A DNA stretch of 64,000 bases from Amycolatopsis bartoniae (GTDB lineage Bacteria; Actinomycetota; Actinomycetes; Mycobacteriales; Pseudonocardiaceae): assembly GCF_014191255.1 (NCBI RefSeq), contig NZ_JACHWH010000004.1, positions 175,001 through 239,000 of the forward strand, in the 5' to 3' direction. How positions within the stretch are numbered: position 1 is the first letter of the stretch; each line of letters starts with the position of its first letter. Positions 24,440 to 32,944 of the stretch are shown one piece after another. The notes under the pieces were generated by a model, which saw only the letters and a list, made by a program, of their open reading frames with translations, was not told the DNA's origin and did no database searches. Made by a program: the position numbers and the translations under genes.

Positions 24440-26932
24440 GACCGCCGTGACGCGGACGACCGCCGAGCCCGCCTCGTCGGACGCCGCCAGGTCCACTTCG
24501 GCGCTGATGCCCCAGTCGTGGTCGCCCTCGGGGTCGTCGAAGATCTGGCGCACCCGCCACACCTCCGGCTCCTTCTCGATGATCAGCAGCGCCGGGCCGC
24601 GGGCGTCCGGGCCGGTGCCCAGCTCGTCGTGCTCCTCGAAGTACTCCTCCAGCGCCGCTTCCCACTCGACGGCGTCCCAGCCGGACGCCGAATCCAGCTC
24701 GCCCAGCTCCTCGTACGCCCGGCGCGCCGCCAGCTCCACCCGGCGGAACAGCTCGTTGCGCACCAGCACCCGGAAAGCCCGCTCGTTGCGCGTCACCGGC
24801 GGCGGCCCCTCCGGCAGCGACGGCGCGTGCGCCGCCGGGTCGCCCGGGTGCCGCAGCGCCTCCCACTCGTCCAGGAGGCTGGAGTCCACCTGCCGCACCA
24901 GCTCGCCGAGCCACGCGATCAGGTCCTGCAGTGGCTCGGTCTTCGCCTCGTCCGGCACCGTGTGGCGCAGCGCGTCGTAGGAGTCCGCGAGGTACCGCAG
25001 CACCAGGCCCTCCGACCGCGCCAGCGAGTAGAAGTTCACGTACTCCACGAAGTTCATCGCGCGCTCGTACATGTCACGCACGACGGACTTCGGCGACAGC
25101 TCGTAGTCCGCCACCCACGGGTGCCCGCGCCGGTACGTCTCGTACGCCGCCCGCAACAGCTCCTCCAGCGGCTTCGGGTACGTGACCTCGTCGAGCAGCT
25201 CCATCCGCTCGTCGTACTCGATGCCCTCGGCCTTCATCGCCGCCACGGCCTCGCCGCGGGCCTTGAACTGCTGCTGCGACAGCACCGGCCTCGGGTCGTC
25301 CACAGTGGACTCGATGACGGACACGACGTCGAGCGCGTACGACGGCGACTCGGTGTCCAGCAGGTCGATCGCGGCCAGCGCGAACGGCGACAGGGGCTGG
25401 TTGAGCGCGAAGTCGAACTGCAGGTCCACGGTGAGCCGCACGATCCGGCCCTCGGCGTCCGGCTCGTCGAGCTGCTCCACCACTCCGGCCGCGAGCAGCG
25501 CGCGGTAGATGGCGATCGCCCGCAGGATGTGCTTCCGTTGCGCCGGGCGGTCCTCGTGGTTGTCTTCCAGCAGGTGCCGCATGTGCTCGAACGCGTTGCC
25601 GGAACGGGAAATCACGTTCAGCAGCATCGAGTGCGTGACGCGGAAGCTCGACGTCAGCGGCTCGGGCGGCGACGCGATCAGCCGCTCGAACGTGCTCTCG
25701 GTCCAGTTGACGAACCCCTCGGGCGCCTTCTTCCGGACGATCTTGCGCTTCTTCTTCGGGTCGTCGCCCGCCTTCTCCAGCAGCTTCGCGTTCTCCACGA
25801 CGTGGTCGGGCGCCTGCACCACGACGTACCCGTCGGTGTCGAACCCCGCGCGCCCCGCCCGGCCGGCGATCTGGTGGAACTCCCGCGCCTTGAGGTGCCG
25901 CTGGCGCACGCCGTCGTACTTGGTCAGCGCGGAGAACACGACCGTCCGGATCGGCACGTTGATCCCGACGCCGAGCGTGTCCGTCCCGCAGATCACCTTG
26001 AGCAGCCCGGCCTGCGCGAGCTGTTCGACCAGCCGCCGGTACTTCGGCAGCATCCCGGCGTGGTGCACGCCGATGCCGTGGCGCACCAGGCGCGACAGGG
26101 TCTTGCCGAACCCGGCGGAGAACCGGAAGTCGCCGATCGTCTCGGCGATCGCGTCCTTCTCCGCGCGCGTGGTGACGTTGATGCTCATCAGCGCCTGCGC
26201 GCGCTCGACCGCGGCGGCCTGCGAGAAGTGCACGACGTAGACCGGCGCCTGCCCGCCGTGCAGCAGCTCCGACATCGTCTCGTGCAACGGCGTCAGCGCG
26301 TACCGGTAGGTCAGCGGCACCGGCCGCTCCACCGACGTCACCACCGCCGTGGCCCGCCCCGTGCGCCGCGTCAGGTCCTTCTCGAAGAACGAGACGTCGC
26401 CGAGCGTGGCCGACATGAGCACGAACTGTGCCTGCGGCAGCTCGATCAGCGGCACCTGCCACGCCCAGCCGCGGTCGGGTTCGGAGTAGAAGTGGAACTC
26501 GTCCGCCACGACCTGTCCCACGGGCGCGTCCGCACCGAACCGCAACGCCGTGTTCGCCAAGATTTCCGCCGTGCAGCAGATGATCGGGGCGTCCGGGTTG
26601 ACGCTGGAATCGCCGGTCATCATGCCGACGTTGTCCGCGCCGAAGATCTCGATGAGCGAGAAGAACTTCTCGCTCACCAGCGCCTTGATGGGCGCGGTGT
26701 AGTAGGAACGGCGGCCGTGCGCCATCGCCGTGAAGTGCGCACCCACCGCGACCAGGCTCTTTCCGGAACCGGTGGGCGTGGAGAGGATGACGTTGGCCCC
26801 GGAGACGACCTCGATCAGCGCCTCCTCCTGCGCCGGGTACAGCTCGATGCCGCGCTGGCGCGTCCAGGAAGAGAACGCTTCGAACAGCGCGTCGGGATCG
26901 GGATCCGCTGGTAGGAGGTCTGCGAGAGTCAT
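24428..26932 (-). CDS. SKI2-like DEAD/DEAH-box helicase with DUF3516-type C-terminus
   Basis: An 834-residue ATP-dependent RNA or DNA helicase. Motif I is TPTGSGKS (52-59), motif II is the variant DEFH (144-147), motif III is SAT (174-176), and motif VI is QIAGRAGRAG. HHAGMLPKYRRLVEQL and VGINVPIRTVV are typical of the SKI2/MTR4 group. The C-terminal ~350 residues match an actinobacterial domain (DUF3516 by my recollection). The ATG at 26932 was chosen because the upstream extension is Cys/Arg-rich and without family features. It is divergent from the acidic protein at 27043. The substrate is unknown. Confidence 0.9.
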   Translation of the reverse strand: MTLADLLPADPDPDALFEAFSSWTRQRGIELYPAQEEALIEVVSGANVILSTPTGSGKSLVAVGAHFTAMAHGRRSYYTAPIKALVSEKFFSLIEIFGADNVGMMTGDSSVNPDAPIICCTAEILANTALRFGADAPVGQVVADEFHFYSEPDRGWAWQVPLIELPQAQFVLMSATLGDVSFFEKDLTRRTGRATAVVTSVERPVPLTYRYALTPLHETMSELLHGGQAPVYVVHFSQAAAVERAQALMSINVTTRAEKDAIAETIGDFRFSAGFGKTLSRLVRHGIGVHHAGMLPKYRRLVEQLAQAGLLKVICGTDTLGVGINVPIRTVVFSALTKYDGVRQRHLKAREFHQIAGRAGRAGFDTDGYVVVQAPDHVVENAKLLEKAGDDPKKKRKIVRKKAPEGFVNWTESTFERLIASPPEPLTSSFRVTHSMLLNVISRSGNAFEHMRHLLEDNHEDRPAQRKHILRAIAIYRALLAAGVVEQLDEPDAEGRIVRLTVDLQFDFALNQPLSPFALAAIDLLDTESPSYALDVVSVIESTVDDPRPVLSQQQFKARGEAVAAMKAEGIEYDERMELLDEVTYPKPLEELLRAAYETYRRGHPWVADYELSPKSVVRDMYERAMNFVEYVNFYSLARSEGLVLRYLADSYDALRHTVPDEAKTEPLQDLIAWLGELVRQVDSSLLDEWEALRHPGDPAAHAPSLPEGPPPVTRNERAFRVLVRNELFRRVELAARRAYEELGELDSASGWDAVEWEAALEEYFEEHDELGTGPDARGPALLIIEKEPEVWRVRQIFDDPEGDHDWGISAEVDLAASDEAGSAVVRVTAVNQL
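25299..25309 (+). repeat. Copy 2 of the TCCACAGTGGA motif
   Basis: Exact copy inside the helicase gene (minus strand), where it encodes Ser-Thr-Val-Asp with the rare Thr codon ACT. Same + strand orientation as the other copies. Confidence 0.7.
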
Positions 26933-27042
26933 CGTGGGTCCATCGTGCCATCCTGCGCCTTCGAGGTGCTGGGGCCCATCGCGGTCACACCCGCAAACCC
27001 GTAGGCTTCGCTGCACACAGGTGGTGAACCGGAGGACTGGCA

Positions 27043-28296
27043 ATGGCACAGGACATCGTCCCGATCGAACTGGGACTGCCGCAGGGGGACCTGGTCACCC
27101 TCTGGGCTCCGCGCTGGCGGGAGGACGGTGAGGAGTGGGAGGCGTTCCTCGGTGACGAGGACGACCTGTACGCCTTCCCGGACGCCGCGCACCTGGCGGC
27201 GTTCGTCCGGACCGCCGAGCAGCACGACCTCATCGACCACCCCGCGTGGCACGTGGTGCCCGCGCTGAACGTACCCGAGCTGATCCCCGACGACGACCAC
27301 TCCTTCGACCTGGTGGGCGTGCCGGAGCTGGTCGCCGAGGAGCCGGACTCGTGGACCATCAGCGAGCTGGCCGAGATCGTCGGCATCGTCCGCTCGCTCG
27401 CCGATGTGTGCGAGCTGGACGAGGTGCACGAGGTGCTCGACGCCACCGAGGGCTTCTCGCTGCTCGACCAGGGGCGGCTGCCGTTCACCGGGCGCGAGGG
27501 CGAGCGACTGTGGACGGACCTGTCCGAGGCGGTGTCGGAGAAGTGGGACACGGTGCTCGACGCGATCGACAGCCTCGTGAAGGTGCCCGAGGTCGACTCC
27601 GCGGTATTGGACCAGACCGCGGAGGAGCTGGCCGCGTTCCTGGAGGAGTCCGCGGAGGCGGAGGCCGGCGTCGAGGGCGAGGACGACGAGGACCTGGACA
27701 CCGTGGTCGAGGACGCCGAGGAGGAGGACGAGGAGCCCACGGGCTTCTGGGCCGAGGTCGGCATCGACCCGATCAAGATCGTCACCTCGGACAAGGAGTA
27801 CTACACGCTCCGCTGCTACCTCGACGACGAGCCGGTGTTCCTGGGCAGCGAGGGGCAGATCGACGTCTACTCCTCGCCGAAGGCGCTGCTGCGCGCGCTC
27901 GCCGACGCGAACGCGCTGGCGGGCACCGACCTCGCGCAGGTGTCCACTTGGGACGAGGTGCTGACCAAGGCCACCGCGGGCGAGCTGGAGATCGACGTCG
28001 ACACCGACAACACGTACGTGCTCGCCGGGCTCGCCGAGGACCTGGGCGAGGGCACGGACTCGGTCGACCCGACGCAGCTGGAGCTGGCGGTGGAGCTGCT
28101 CACCGACGCCGGTGACTGGGCGGGCGACGAGAGCGTCGGCGCGGCACTGTCCTCTTCGGAGAGTCTGGGCTGGCTGGTGTCGTTCGTGCTGCGGCCGGAC
28201 CCGAACCGGCTCGCGCCGAGCGCGCCGTTCGACACCGAGCAGAGCGAGTGGCGCAAGCTGGTCGAGTCCTTCGAGAACCGGTTGCGCGTGCACTGA
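27043..28296 (+). CDS. Conserved acidic actinobacterial protein
   Basis: A 417-residue, very acidic soluble protein of unknown function. Residues ~205-235 are almost entirely Glu/Asp (EAEAGVEGEDDEDLDT...). The flanking parts look folded: LVTLWAPRWREDGEEWEAFLGDEDDLYAFPD near the start, and KEYYTLRCYLDDEPVFLGSEGQIDVYSSPKALLRALADANAL in the second half, which resembles the first and suggests an internal duplication of a small beta/alpha unit. From memory, homologues are sometimes labelled primosomal protein, but I see no primosome domain. It is divergent from the helicase, with a 110-bp shared upstream region; GGAGG precedes the start. Confidence 0.65.
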   Translation: MAQDIVPIELGLPQGDLVTLWAPRWREDGEEWEAFLGDEDDLYAFPDAAHLAAFVRTAEQHDLIDHPAWHVVPALNVPELIPDDDHSFDLVGVPELVAEEPDSWTISELAEIVGIVRSLADVCELDEVHEVLDATEGFSLLDQGRLPFTGREGERLWTDLSEAVSEKWDTVLDAIDSLVKVPEVDSAVLDQTAEELAAFLEESAEAEAGVEGEDDEDLDTVVEDAEEEDEEPTGFWAEVGIDPIKIVTSDKEYYTLRCYLDDEPVFLGSEGQIDVYSSPKALLRALADANALAGTDLAQVSTWDEVLTKATAGELEIDVDTDNTYVLAGLAEDLGEGTDSVDPTQLELAVELLTDAGDWAGDESVGAALSSSESLGWLVSFVLRPDPNRLAPSAPFDTEQSEWRKLVESFENRLRVH

Positions 28297-28396
28297 CGGA
28301 CCACCTCGGTTACCCGAATGTCGCCCATTCGGGAACAACGGGCGGAATCACCCCTATCGTCGCCACGACAATCCGCCCGACACTGGGGGTTCTCCC

Positions 28397-28927
28397 GTGG
28401 CCAGACCGGCTGTTCTCGTCCTGTCCGTCCTCGCGCTCGGCCTTGCCGGGTGCGGCTCCAGGACGGACGTGCTCGGTCCGCCGAGCGTGAGCCTGCCGCC
28501 GGCCGCGCCGTCGTCCGCCGCGCCCGCCGGCGGCCCCGAGGAGGCGGTCACGCAGTGGGTCACCGCGGTGCTGCAGGAGGACTACCAGAAGGCGTGCAAG
28601 CTGATGGCCGCCTCCGCCCCGCCCGGTACGGACGTCGAGAAGGAGTGCTCCTCCGGTGACGCCCGCTCCACCCTCTCGTCGATGCACGAAGCCTGGGCGA
28701 AGCCGGGTATCAAGCTGCCGCCGCAGGGTCAGGTCGAGGTGGCCAAGACGGCCCCGTCGGGTGACACCGCGACCGTGTCCGACGACGCGGTCAGCGTCGA
28801 CGGGCACACCCTGCACGACCTGATGCTGATCGGCGCCAGCGGCGACGGCGTCTCCGGCGTGCACATCACCCTGAAGCTGGAGCGGCACGACGGCACGTGG
28901 GCGGTCAGCGGCTTCGACCTGGGCTGA
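28397..28927 (+). CDS. Secreted lipoprotein of unknown function
   Basis: A 176-residue lipoprotein. The signal peptide (ARPAVLVLSVLALGLAGC) ends in a clear lipobox LAGC, so it should be anchored on the outer face of the membrane. The mature part (EEAVTQWVTAVLQEDYQKACKLMAASAPPGTDVEKEC... and late LKLERHDGTWAVSGFDLG) has the layout of an NTF2/DUF4878-like accessory domain with two cysteines able to pair. GTG 28397 follows GGGGG. Its 3' end overlaps the convergent MFS gene by 23 bp. Confidence 0.78.
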   Translation: MARPAVLVLSVLALGLAGCGSRTDVLGPPSVSLPPAAPSSAAPAGGPEEAVTQWVTAVLQEDYQKACKLMAASAPPGTDVEKECSSGDARSTLSSMHEAWAKPGIKLPPQGQVEVAKTAPSGDTATVSDDAVSVDGHTLHDLMLIGASGDGVSGVHITLKLERHDGTWAVSGFDLG

Positions 28928-30125
28928 GGTCCTGCTCGGCACGCACCGGCGTGAGGCCGATGGCCAGCAGCGGGAAGATCGCGGTGACGCAGAACGCCAG
29001 CGCGTACCGCGAGTCGCCGATGACCAGCCCCAGCAGGGGCGGGGTCAGCGACGACGCGACGTTCTGCGCGGTGTTCTGCGCGCCCATCGCCCGCCCGGCC
29101 CAGTCGATCCCGGCCAGCTCCGCGGACGCGGTGAAGCCCAGCCCGTTGTCCGCCACCGTGATCACCGCCGCGAGCACCAGCGCCAGCAGCACCACCCACG
29201 TCCACGTCACGTCACCGAGCGCCACCAGCAGCATCACCGCCGCGCTCGCCACCGCGAGTTGCCGCATCGGGCGCAGGCGGCTGCCGACGCGGTCCGACCA
29301 GTACCCGGACGCCAGCCGCCCGGCCGCGCCCAGCGCCTGGACCGCGGCGAGGAACCAGCCCGCCGCCAGCGGGCTCCAGTGCTGCGCGGTCACCAGGTAG
29401 ACCGGCGCGAACGCGGACACCGCGAACTGCGGCACCACCAGCAGCGTGCTGGCGCCGTGCAGCCGCCACAGCGCCGGCTTCCGGTACGGCGAGGCCGCCT
29501 TCGGCGCACCCGCCTTCTTCGGGGGCCGCGGCGGGTCGACGACCAGCCATGCGACCAGCGCCGCGACCACCAGCGCGAAGCAGGCCGGGAACACCATCGC
29601 CGTGTGGAAGCCCCAGTGCTGCGCCAGCGGCGGCAGCGCCAGGGCCGCGACACCCACCCCGAGCGGCTGCGCGGTCTGCCGGATCCCCATCGCGACCCCG
29701 CGCTCGGCCGGGGCGAACCAGCCCATCACCGCGCGGCCGCTCGCCGCGTTGACCGACGCCGTGCTGGCGCCGGCCAACAGGAACAGCGCGAACATCAGGC
29801 CGAGCGGGGGGTTGCCGAGCCCGACGGCCAGCAACAGCAGACCCGAGACGCCCAGCCCGATCGCCATCACGAGCCGCTCGCCGTAGCGGTCGGCCAGCGC
29901 GCCCCACGCGATCAGCGTGAACAGCAGGCCGATGCTCGGCGCGGCGACGACCGTCCCCGCCTGCGCGAGGGTCAGACCGTCGGCCGCGCGCATCGCGGGC
30001 ACCAGGAACGGGATGCCATAGAGGAACGAGCAGCTCGCGGTCTGGGCGGCGAGCCCGAGCGCGAGGATCCCCCATCGGCGCTTGCTCTCCGTGCCCACCA
30101 CCGCGGTGCCGCCCATGCCGACCAT
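28905..30125 (-). CDS. Major facilitator superfamily transporter
   Basis: A 406-residue 12-helix transporter. Early LYGIPFLVPAMRAADGLTLAQAGTVVAAPSIG and WGALADRYGERLVMAIGLG (motif A), then SGRAVMGWFAPAERGVAMGIRQTAQPLGVG, match metabolite/organic-anion MFS families rather than drug exporters. It is a single-gene unit; ATG 30125 or ATG 30116 may start it. A degenerate palindrome lies upstream at 30133-30152. The substrate is not predictable, though the neighbouring adenosine deaminase gene ends 79 bp upstream on the same strand. Confidence 0.88.
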   Translation of the reverse strand: MVGMGGTAVVGTESKRRWGILALGLAAQTASCSFLYGIPFLVPAMRAADGLTLAQAGTVVAAPSIGLLFTLIAWGALADRYGERLVMAIGLGVSGLLLLAVGLGNPPLGLMFALFLLAGASTASVNAASGRAVMGWFAPAERGVAMGIRQTAQPLGVGVAALALPPLAQHWGFHTAMVFPACFALVVAALVAWLVVDPPRPPKKAGAPKAASPYRKPALWRLHGASTLLVVPQFAVSAFAPVYLVTAQHWSPLAAGWFLAAVQALGAAGRLASGYWSDRVGSRLRPMRQLAVASAAVMLLVALGDVTWTWVVLLALVLAAVITVADNGLGFTASAELAGIDWAGRAMGAQNTAQNVASSLTPPLLGLVIGDSRYALAFCVTAIFPLLAIGLTPVRAEQDLSPGRSR

Positions 30126-30132
30126 CCCAAAA

Positions 30133-30152
30133 TGTGAGAACTGAGTCTTACA
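30133..30152. promoter_or_regulatory. Degenerate palindrome upstream of MFS gene
   Basis: TGTGAG (30133-30138) and CTTACA (30147-30152) match as inverted arms at five of six positions within an unusually AT-rich 50 bp between add and the MFS gene. It could be a regulator site; weak evidence. Confidence 0.25.
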
Positions 30153-30204
30153 TCCTGGACTTTACTTACGCAGGCTAACTACGACAAGGGGGTTTTGCGG
30201 CTGG

Positions 30205-31299
30205 TCACACGAGCGCGGCGTACCCCGGTTTGATCACGGTGTCGATCAGCTCCAGCCGTTGGTCGAAATCGACGAAGGCGGACTTCATCGCGTTGATCGT
30301 GAACCACTGCAGATCCGCCCAGCCGTAGCCGAACGCCTCCGCCAGCGCGACGAACTCGCTCGACACCGTGCAGCCGCTCATGAGCCGGTTGTCGGTGTTC
30401 ACGGTCACCCGGAAGCGCAACCTCTTGAGTAACCCGATGGGGTGGTCTGCGATCGACGCCGCCGCGCCCGTCTGCACGTTCGACGACGGGCAGATCTCCA
30501 GCGGGATCCGGCGGTCACGGACGTAGGCCGCCAGCCGTCCCAACTCGACGGTGCCGTCGGGCGCGGTCTTGATGTCGTCGACGATGCGCACACCGTGCCC
30601 GAGCCGTTCGGCCCCACAATGCTGAATGGCCTCCCAAATGGAGGCGAGTCCGAACGCCTCACCGGCATGAATGGTGAAATGCGCGTTATTCGTCCGCAGA
30701 TATTCGAATGCGTCGAGATTGCGGGTGGGCGGAAATCCCGCTTCCGGCCCCGCGATGTCAAAACCGGCCACTCCGGCGTCGCGGTAACGCACCGCTACCT
30801 CGGCGATCTCCTGCGCCCGGGCGTGCTGACGCATCGCACACAGAAGAGTACCCGTTCGGATGTTTTTCCCCTGATCGGCGGCCCGACGCTCACCCTCCGC
30901 AAACCCCGCCTGGACGGCCTCCACGACGGCGTCCAGCGACAGCCCGCGCTCGGCGAACAGCTCGGGCGCATACCGCACCTCGGCGTACACCACGCCGTCC
31001 GCCGCGAGGTCCTCCACGCACTCCGCGGCGACCCTGACCAGGGCTTCCTCGGTCTGCATGACGCCGCACGTGTGCGCGAAGGTCTCCAGGTAGGACTCCA
31101 GCGAGCCCGAGTCGGCGGCGTCGCGGAACCAGCGGCCGAGCTCGACGGCATCGGTGGTGGGCAGGCCCTCGTACCCGGTGGCCTCGGCGAGCTCGACCAC
31201 GGTGCCGGGACGCAGGCCACCGTCCAGGTGATCATGGAGTAACACCTTGGGCACAGCGCGTACGGAGTCCAAGGTCAGCGGGGGTGTAGGAGCAGACAT
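30205..31299 (-). CDS. add: Adenosine deaminase
   Basis: A 364-residue zinc enzyme converting (deoxy)adenosine to (deoxy)inosine in purine salvage. Zinc and catalytic residues are H22 and H24 (LHDHLDGG), H211 and E214 (IHAGEAF), H235 (LGHGVR) and D303 ([10 protein letters not shown]). The second acidic residue of the usual TDD motif is N304, as in many actinobacterial enzymes. It is separated from deoA by the divergent coiled-coil gene but belongs functionally to the nucleoside salvage group at 30-42 kb. Confidence 0.95.
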   Translation of the reverse strand: MSAPTPPLTLDSVRAVPKVLLHDHLDGGLRPGTVVELAEATGYEGLPTTDAVELGRWFRDAADSGSLESYLETFAHTCGVMQTEEALVRVAAECVEDLAADGVVYAEVRYAPELFAERGLSLDAVVEAVQAGFAEGERRAADQGKNIRTGTLLCAMRQHARAQEIAEVAVRYRDAGVAGFDIAGPEAGFPPTRNLDAFEYLRTNNAHFTIHAGEAFGLASIWEAIQHCGAERLGHGVRIVDDIKTAPDGTVELGRLAAYVRDRRIPLEICPSSNVQTGAAASIADHPIGLLKRLRFRVTVNTDNRLMSGCTVSSEFVALAEAFGYGWADLQWFTINAMKSAFVDFDQRLELIDTVIKPGYAALV

Positions 31300-31498
31300 G
31301 CCCCCACGTTACCCACGCGTCCGTCACCCCGATGGCCGCGCGAGCGGGCACCCTCGGCTCCGCCGGAAGCGGCCGGAATGGGCCATCCGAGTAGCGCGCT
31401 TGCCGGCCGCCTTTACGGGGGCGATACCCACAGCAATTTTCTCACGGTTAAGCTTCGGCGCAACGTCCCTTCTTTCCCCGCCGACGAAGGACATCGAA

Positions 31499-32650
31499 GT
31501 GACCACTGACAATCACATTGGAGCGCCGTCCTTCGACCGGATGCGCAACATGCTGGTGCGTGCGGCCGAAGTCCGGGAGAGCGAGCAGCAGCAGATCTTC
31601 GACGCGCTCGACGACATCTACGCCCGGCTCGCGCCCGTCGACTCGCTCGGTGCCGTGCGCAAGCGGCTGTCCGAGCTGCCCGACCGCACCGAGGTCAGCG
31701 TCCTCGCCGAGCGGCTCGACGAGGCCATGTCGAAGCTCGAAGCGCAGGACAACGCCATCGCGGCGCTGGCCCGTTCGGTCGAGAGCATCGTCGACAAGCT
31801 GGCCAAGCCGTTCGCCCAGCTCGACGGCAGGCTCGACGGCGTGGCGGCGCGCTTCGAGGGTGTCGCGGGGCGGATGGACGGCCTCGAAGACAAGCTGGAG
31901 AGCATCCACCGCAGGCTCGACGAGCTGAACGGGCACCTGGACAAGCAGGACGCGAAGCTGGACGCGCTGCCGCAGTCGGTGCACGGGCCGGTGAACGAGC
32001 GCCTGGACCGCGCCGAAGCGGCGCTGCGCGAGCGCGTGGAGGCCGGGGACGCCGACCTGCGCGAGCGCATCGAGTCGGGCGTGAACGACCTGAGGGGCCG
32101 CATCGACTCGGGGATCGCCGACGTGCGCGGCCGGGTGGAGAACCTGGACAACGCCACGCGCGAGCGGCTGGAGTCGACGGCGCAGAGCCTGCGCACGGCG
32201 CTCGAAGAGACCGGCGAGATGGTCGACTCGTCCGAGCGCCTCGACGGGATCAGCGGCAGGCTGGAGACGATCACCAACCGGCTCGACGACCTGTCCAGCC
32301 GGATCGACAAGGTCGAAGACGGGGTCAACGCCCAGTTCGGCGACCTCGGTGGCTCGGTCAAGAGCGGTTTCTCGCGGGTCGAGAACACGCTGTCGAGCCG
32401 CCCCGACAGCGACAACGTGTCAAGCCTGGTGCGCCAGCACAACGAGGAGTCGGAGCGGCGCATCGGCGGCCAGCTCGACGAGGCCATGGCGACGTTCGCG
32501 GAGCTGATGCTCGGCGGCGGCCCGGCGGTGCCGCAGATCGCCCCGCCGCCCCCCACCCCGCGCCAGCCGCGCCGCGCCCGCAACGGCAGGGCGCCGAAGA
32601 GCGCGGAGATCAAGCCGAAGTCGGATGGCGACGAGGCCGGGGAGAGCTGA
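31499..32650 (+). CDS. Long coiled-coil protein of unknown function
   Basis: A 383-residue highly charged protein with no signal peptide or membrane segment. From about residue 20 to 310 it is a nearly continuous coiled coil with heptad-like repetition (LDGRLDGVAARFEGVAGRMDG; ERIESGVNDLRGRIDSGIADVRGRVENL), reminiscent of apolipoprotein- or tropomyosin-like helices. The last ~60 residues are Pro/Arg/Lys-rich. GTG 31499 was chosen because GAAGGA lies 7 bp upstream. It is divergent from add and ends in a strong terminator. A scaffold or cell-envelope/cytoskeletal role is plausible but unproven. Confidence 0.65.
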   Translation: MTTDNHIGAPSFDRMRNMLVRAAEVRESEQQQIFDALDDIYARLAPVDSLGAVRKRLSELPDRTEVSVLAERLDEAMSKLEAQDNAIAALARSVESIVDKLAKPFAQLDGRLDGVAARFEGVAGRMDGLEDKLESIHRRLDELNGHLDKQDAKLDALPQSVHGPVNERLDRAEAALRERVEAGDADLRERIESGVNDLRGRIDSGIADVRGRVENLDNATRERLESTAQSLRTALEETGEMVDSSERLDGISGRLETITNRLDDLSSRIDKVEDGVNAQFGDLGGSVKSGFSRVENTLSSRPDSDNVSSLVRQHNEESERRIGGQLDEAMATFAELMLGGGPAVPQIAPPPPTPRQPRRARNGRAPKSAEIKPKSDGDEAGES

Positions 32651-32662
32651 GAGTTTTCCGGC

Positions 32663-32705
32663 AACGGCCCTTCCACCCTGGTTCGGGTGGAAGGGCCGTT
32701 TTGCT
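32663..32705 (+). terminator. Strong hairpin terminator after the coiled-coil gene
   Basis: A perfect 16-bp stem (32663-32678 with 32685-32700) with a 6-nt loop TGGTTC, ending in TTTT before GCTG. Confidence 0.9.
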
Positions 32706-32762
32706 GCGGGGGTGCGGTGTGCACGTGGAGTGGTTGCGTGGGGCACCCCGATTGCTGAGTGT

Positions 32763-32853
32763 TTAACGGTCGTCACGCCGCGTCAAGGGCGCCTTCGGCG
32801 TCGCTGCGCGATGAGGCTTCGCCTCACCCTTGACACGGCACGCCGACCGTTAA
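32763..32853. repeat. 91-bp multi-stem inverted-repeat element, non-coding
   Basis: TTAACGGTCG (32763-32772) pairs perfectly with CGACCGTTAA (32844-32853); GTCAAGGG (32782-32789) pairs with CCCTTGAC (32827-32834); inside are two short hairpins with TTC loops, CGCC/GGCG (32790-32800) and TGAGGC/GCCTCA (32812-32826). The result is a cloverleaf- or cruciform-like fold between the coiled-coil terminator and the 3' end of deoA. It encodes nothing. It could be a dispersed repeat (REP/MITE-like), a structured RNA, or a bidirectional terminator. The remaining bases of 32706-32944 show nothing recognisable. Confidence 0.65.
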
Positions 32854-32944
32854 TGACGGCTTTGTATCGGGGATGGGGAGGACCGGGCGGAGAGGCGCCC
32901 TGGTCTCGTTGCGTTGCGGGGTTTCGTTGGGCGGGTTGAGTGGG

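Noticed and set aside
24395..26914. 839-codon plus-strand frame opposite the helicase
   Set aside because: Pure antisense shadow of the SKI2-like helicase; no domain or start signal.
27043..28296. Naming the acidic protein as a primosomal protein
   Set aside because: The label is remembered from homologue annotations, but no PriA, PriB, DnaT or related domain is visible.
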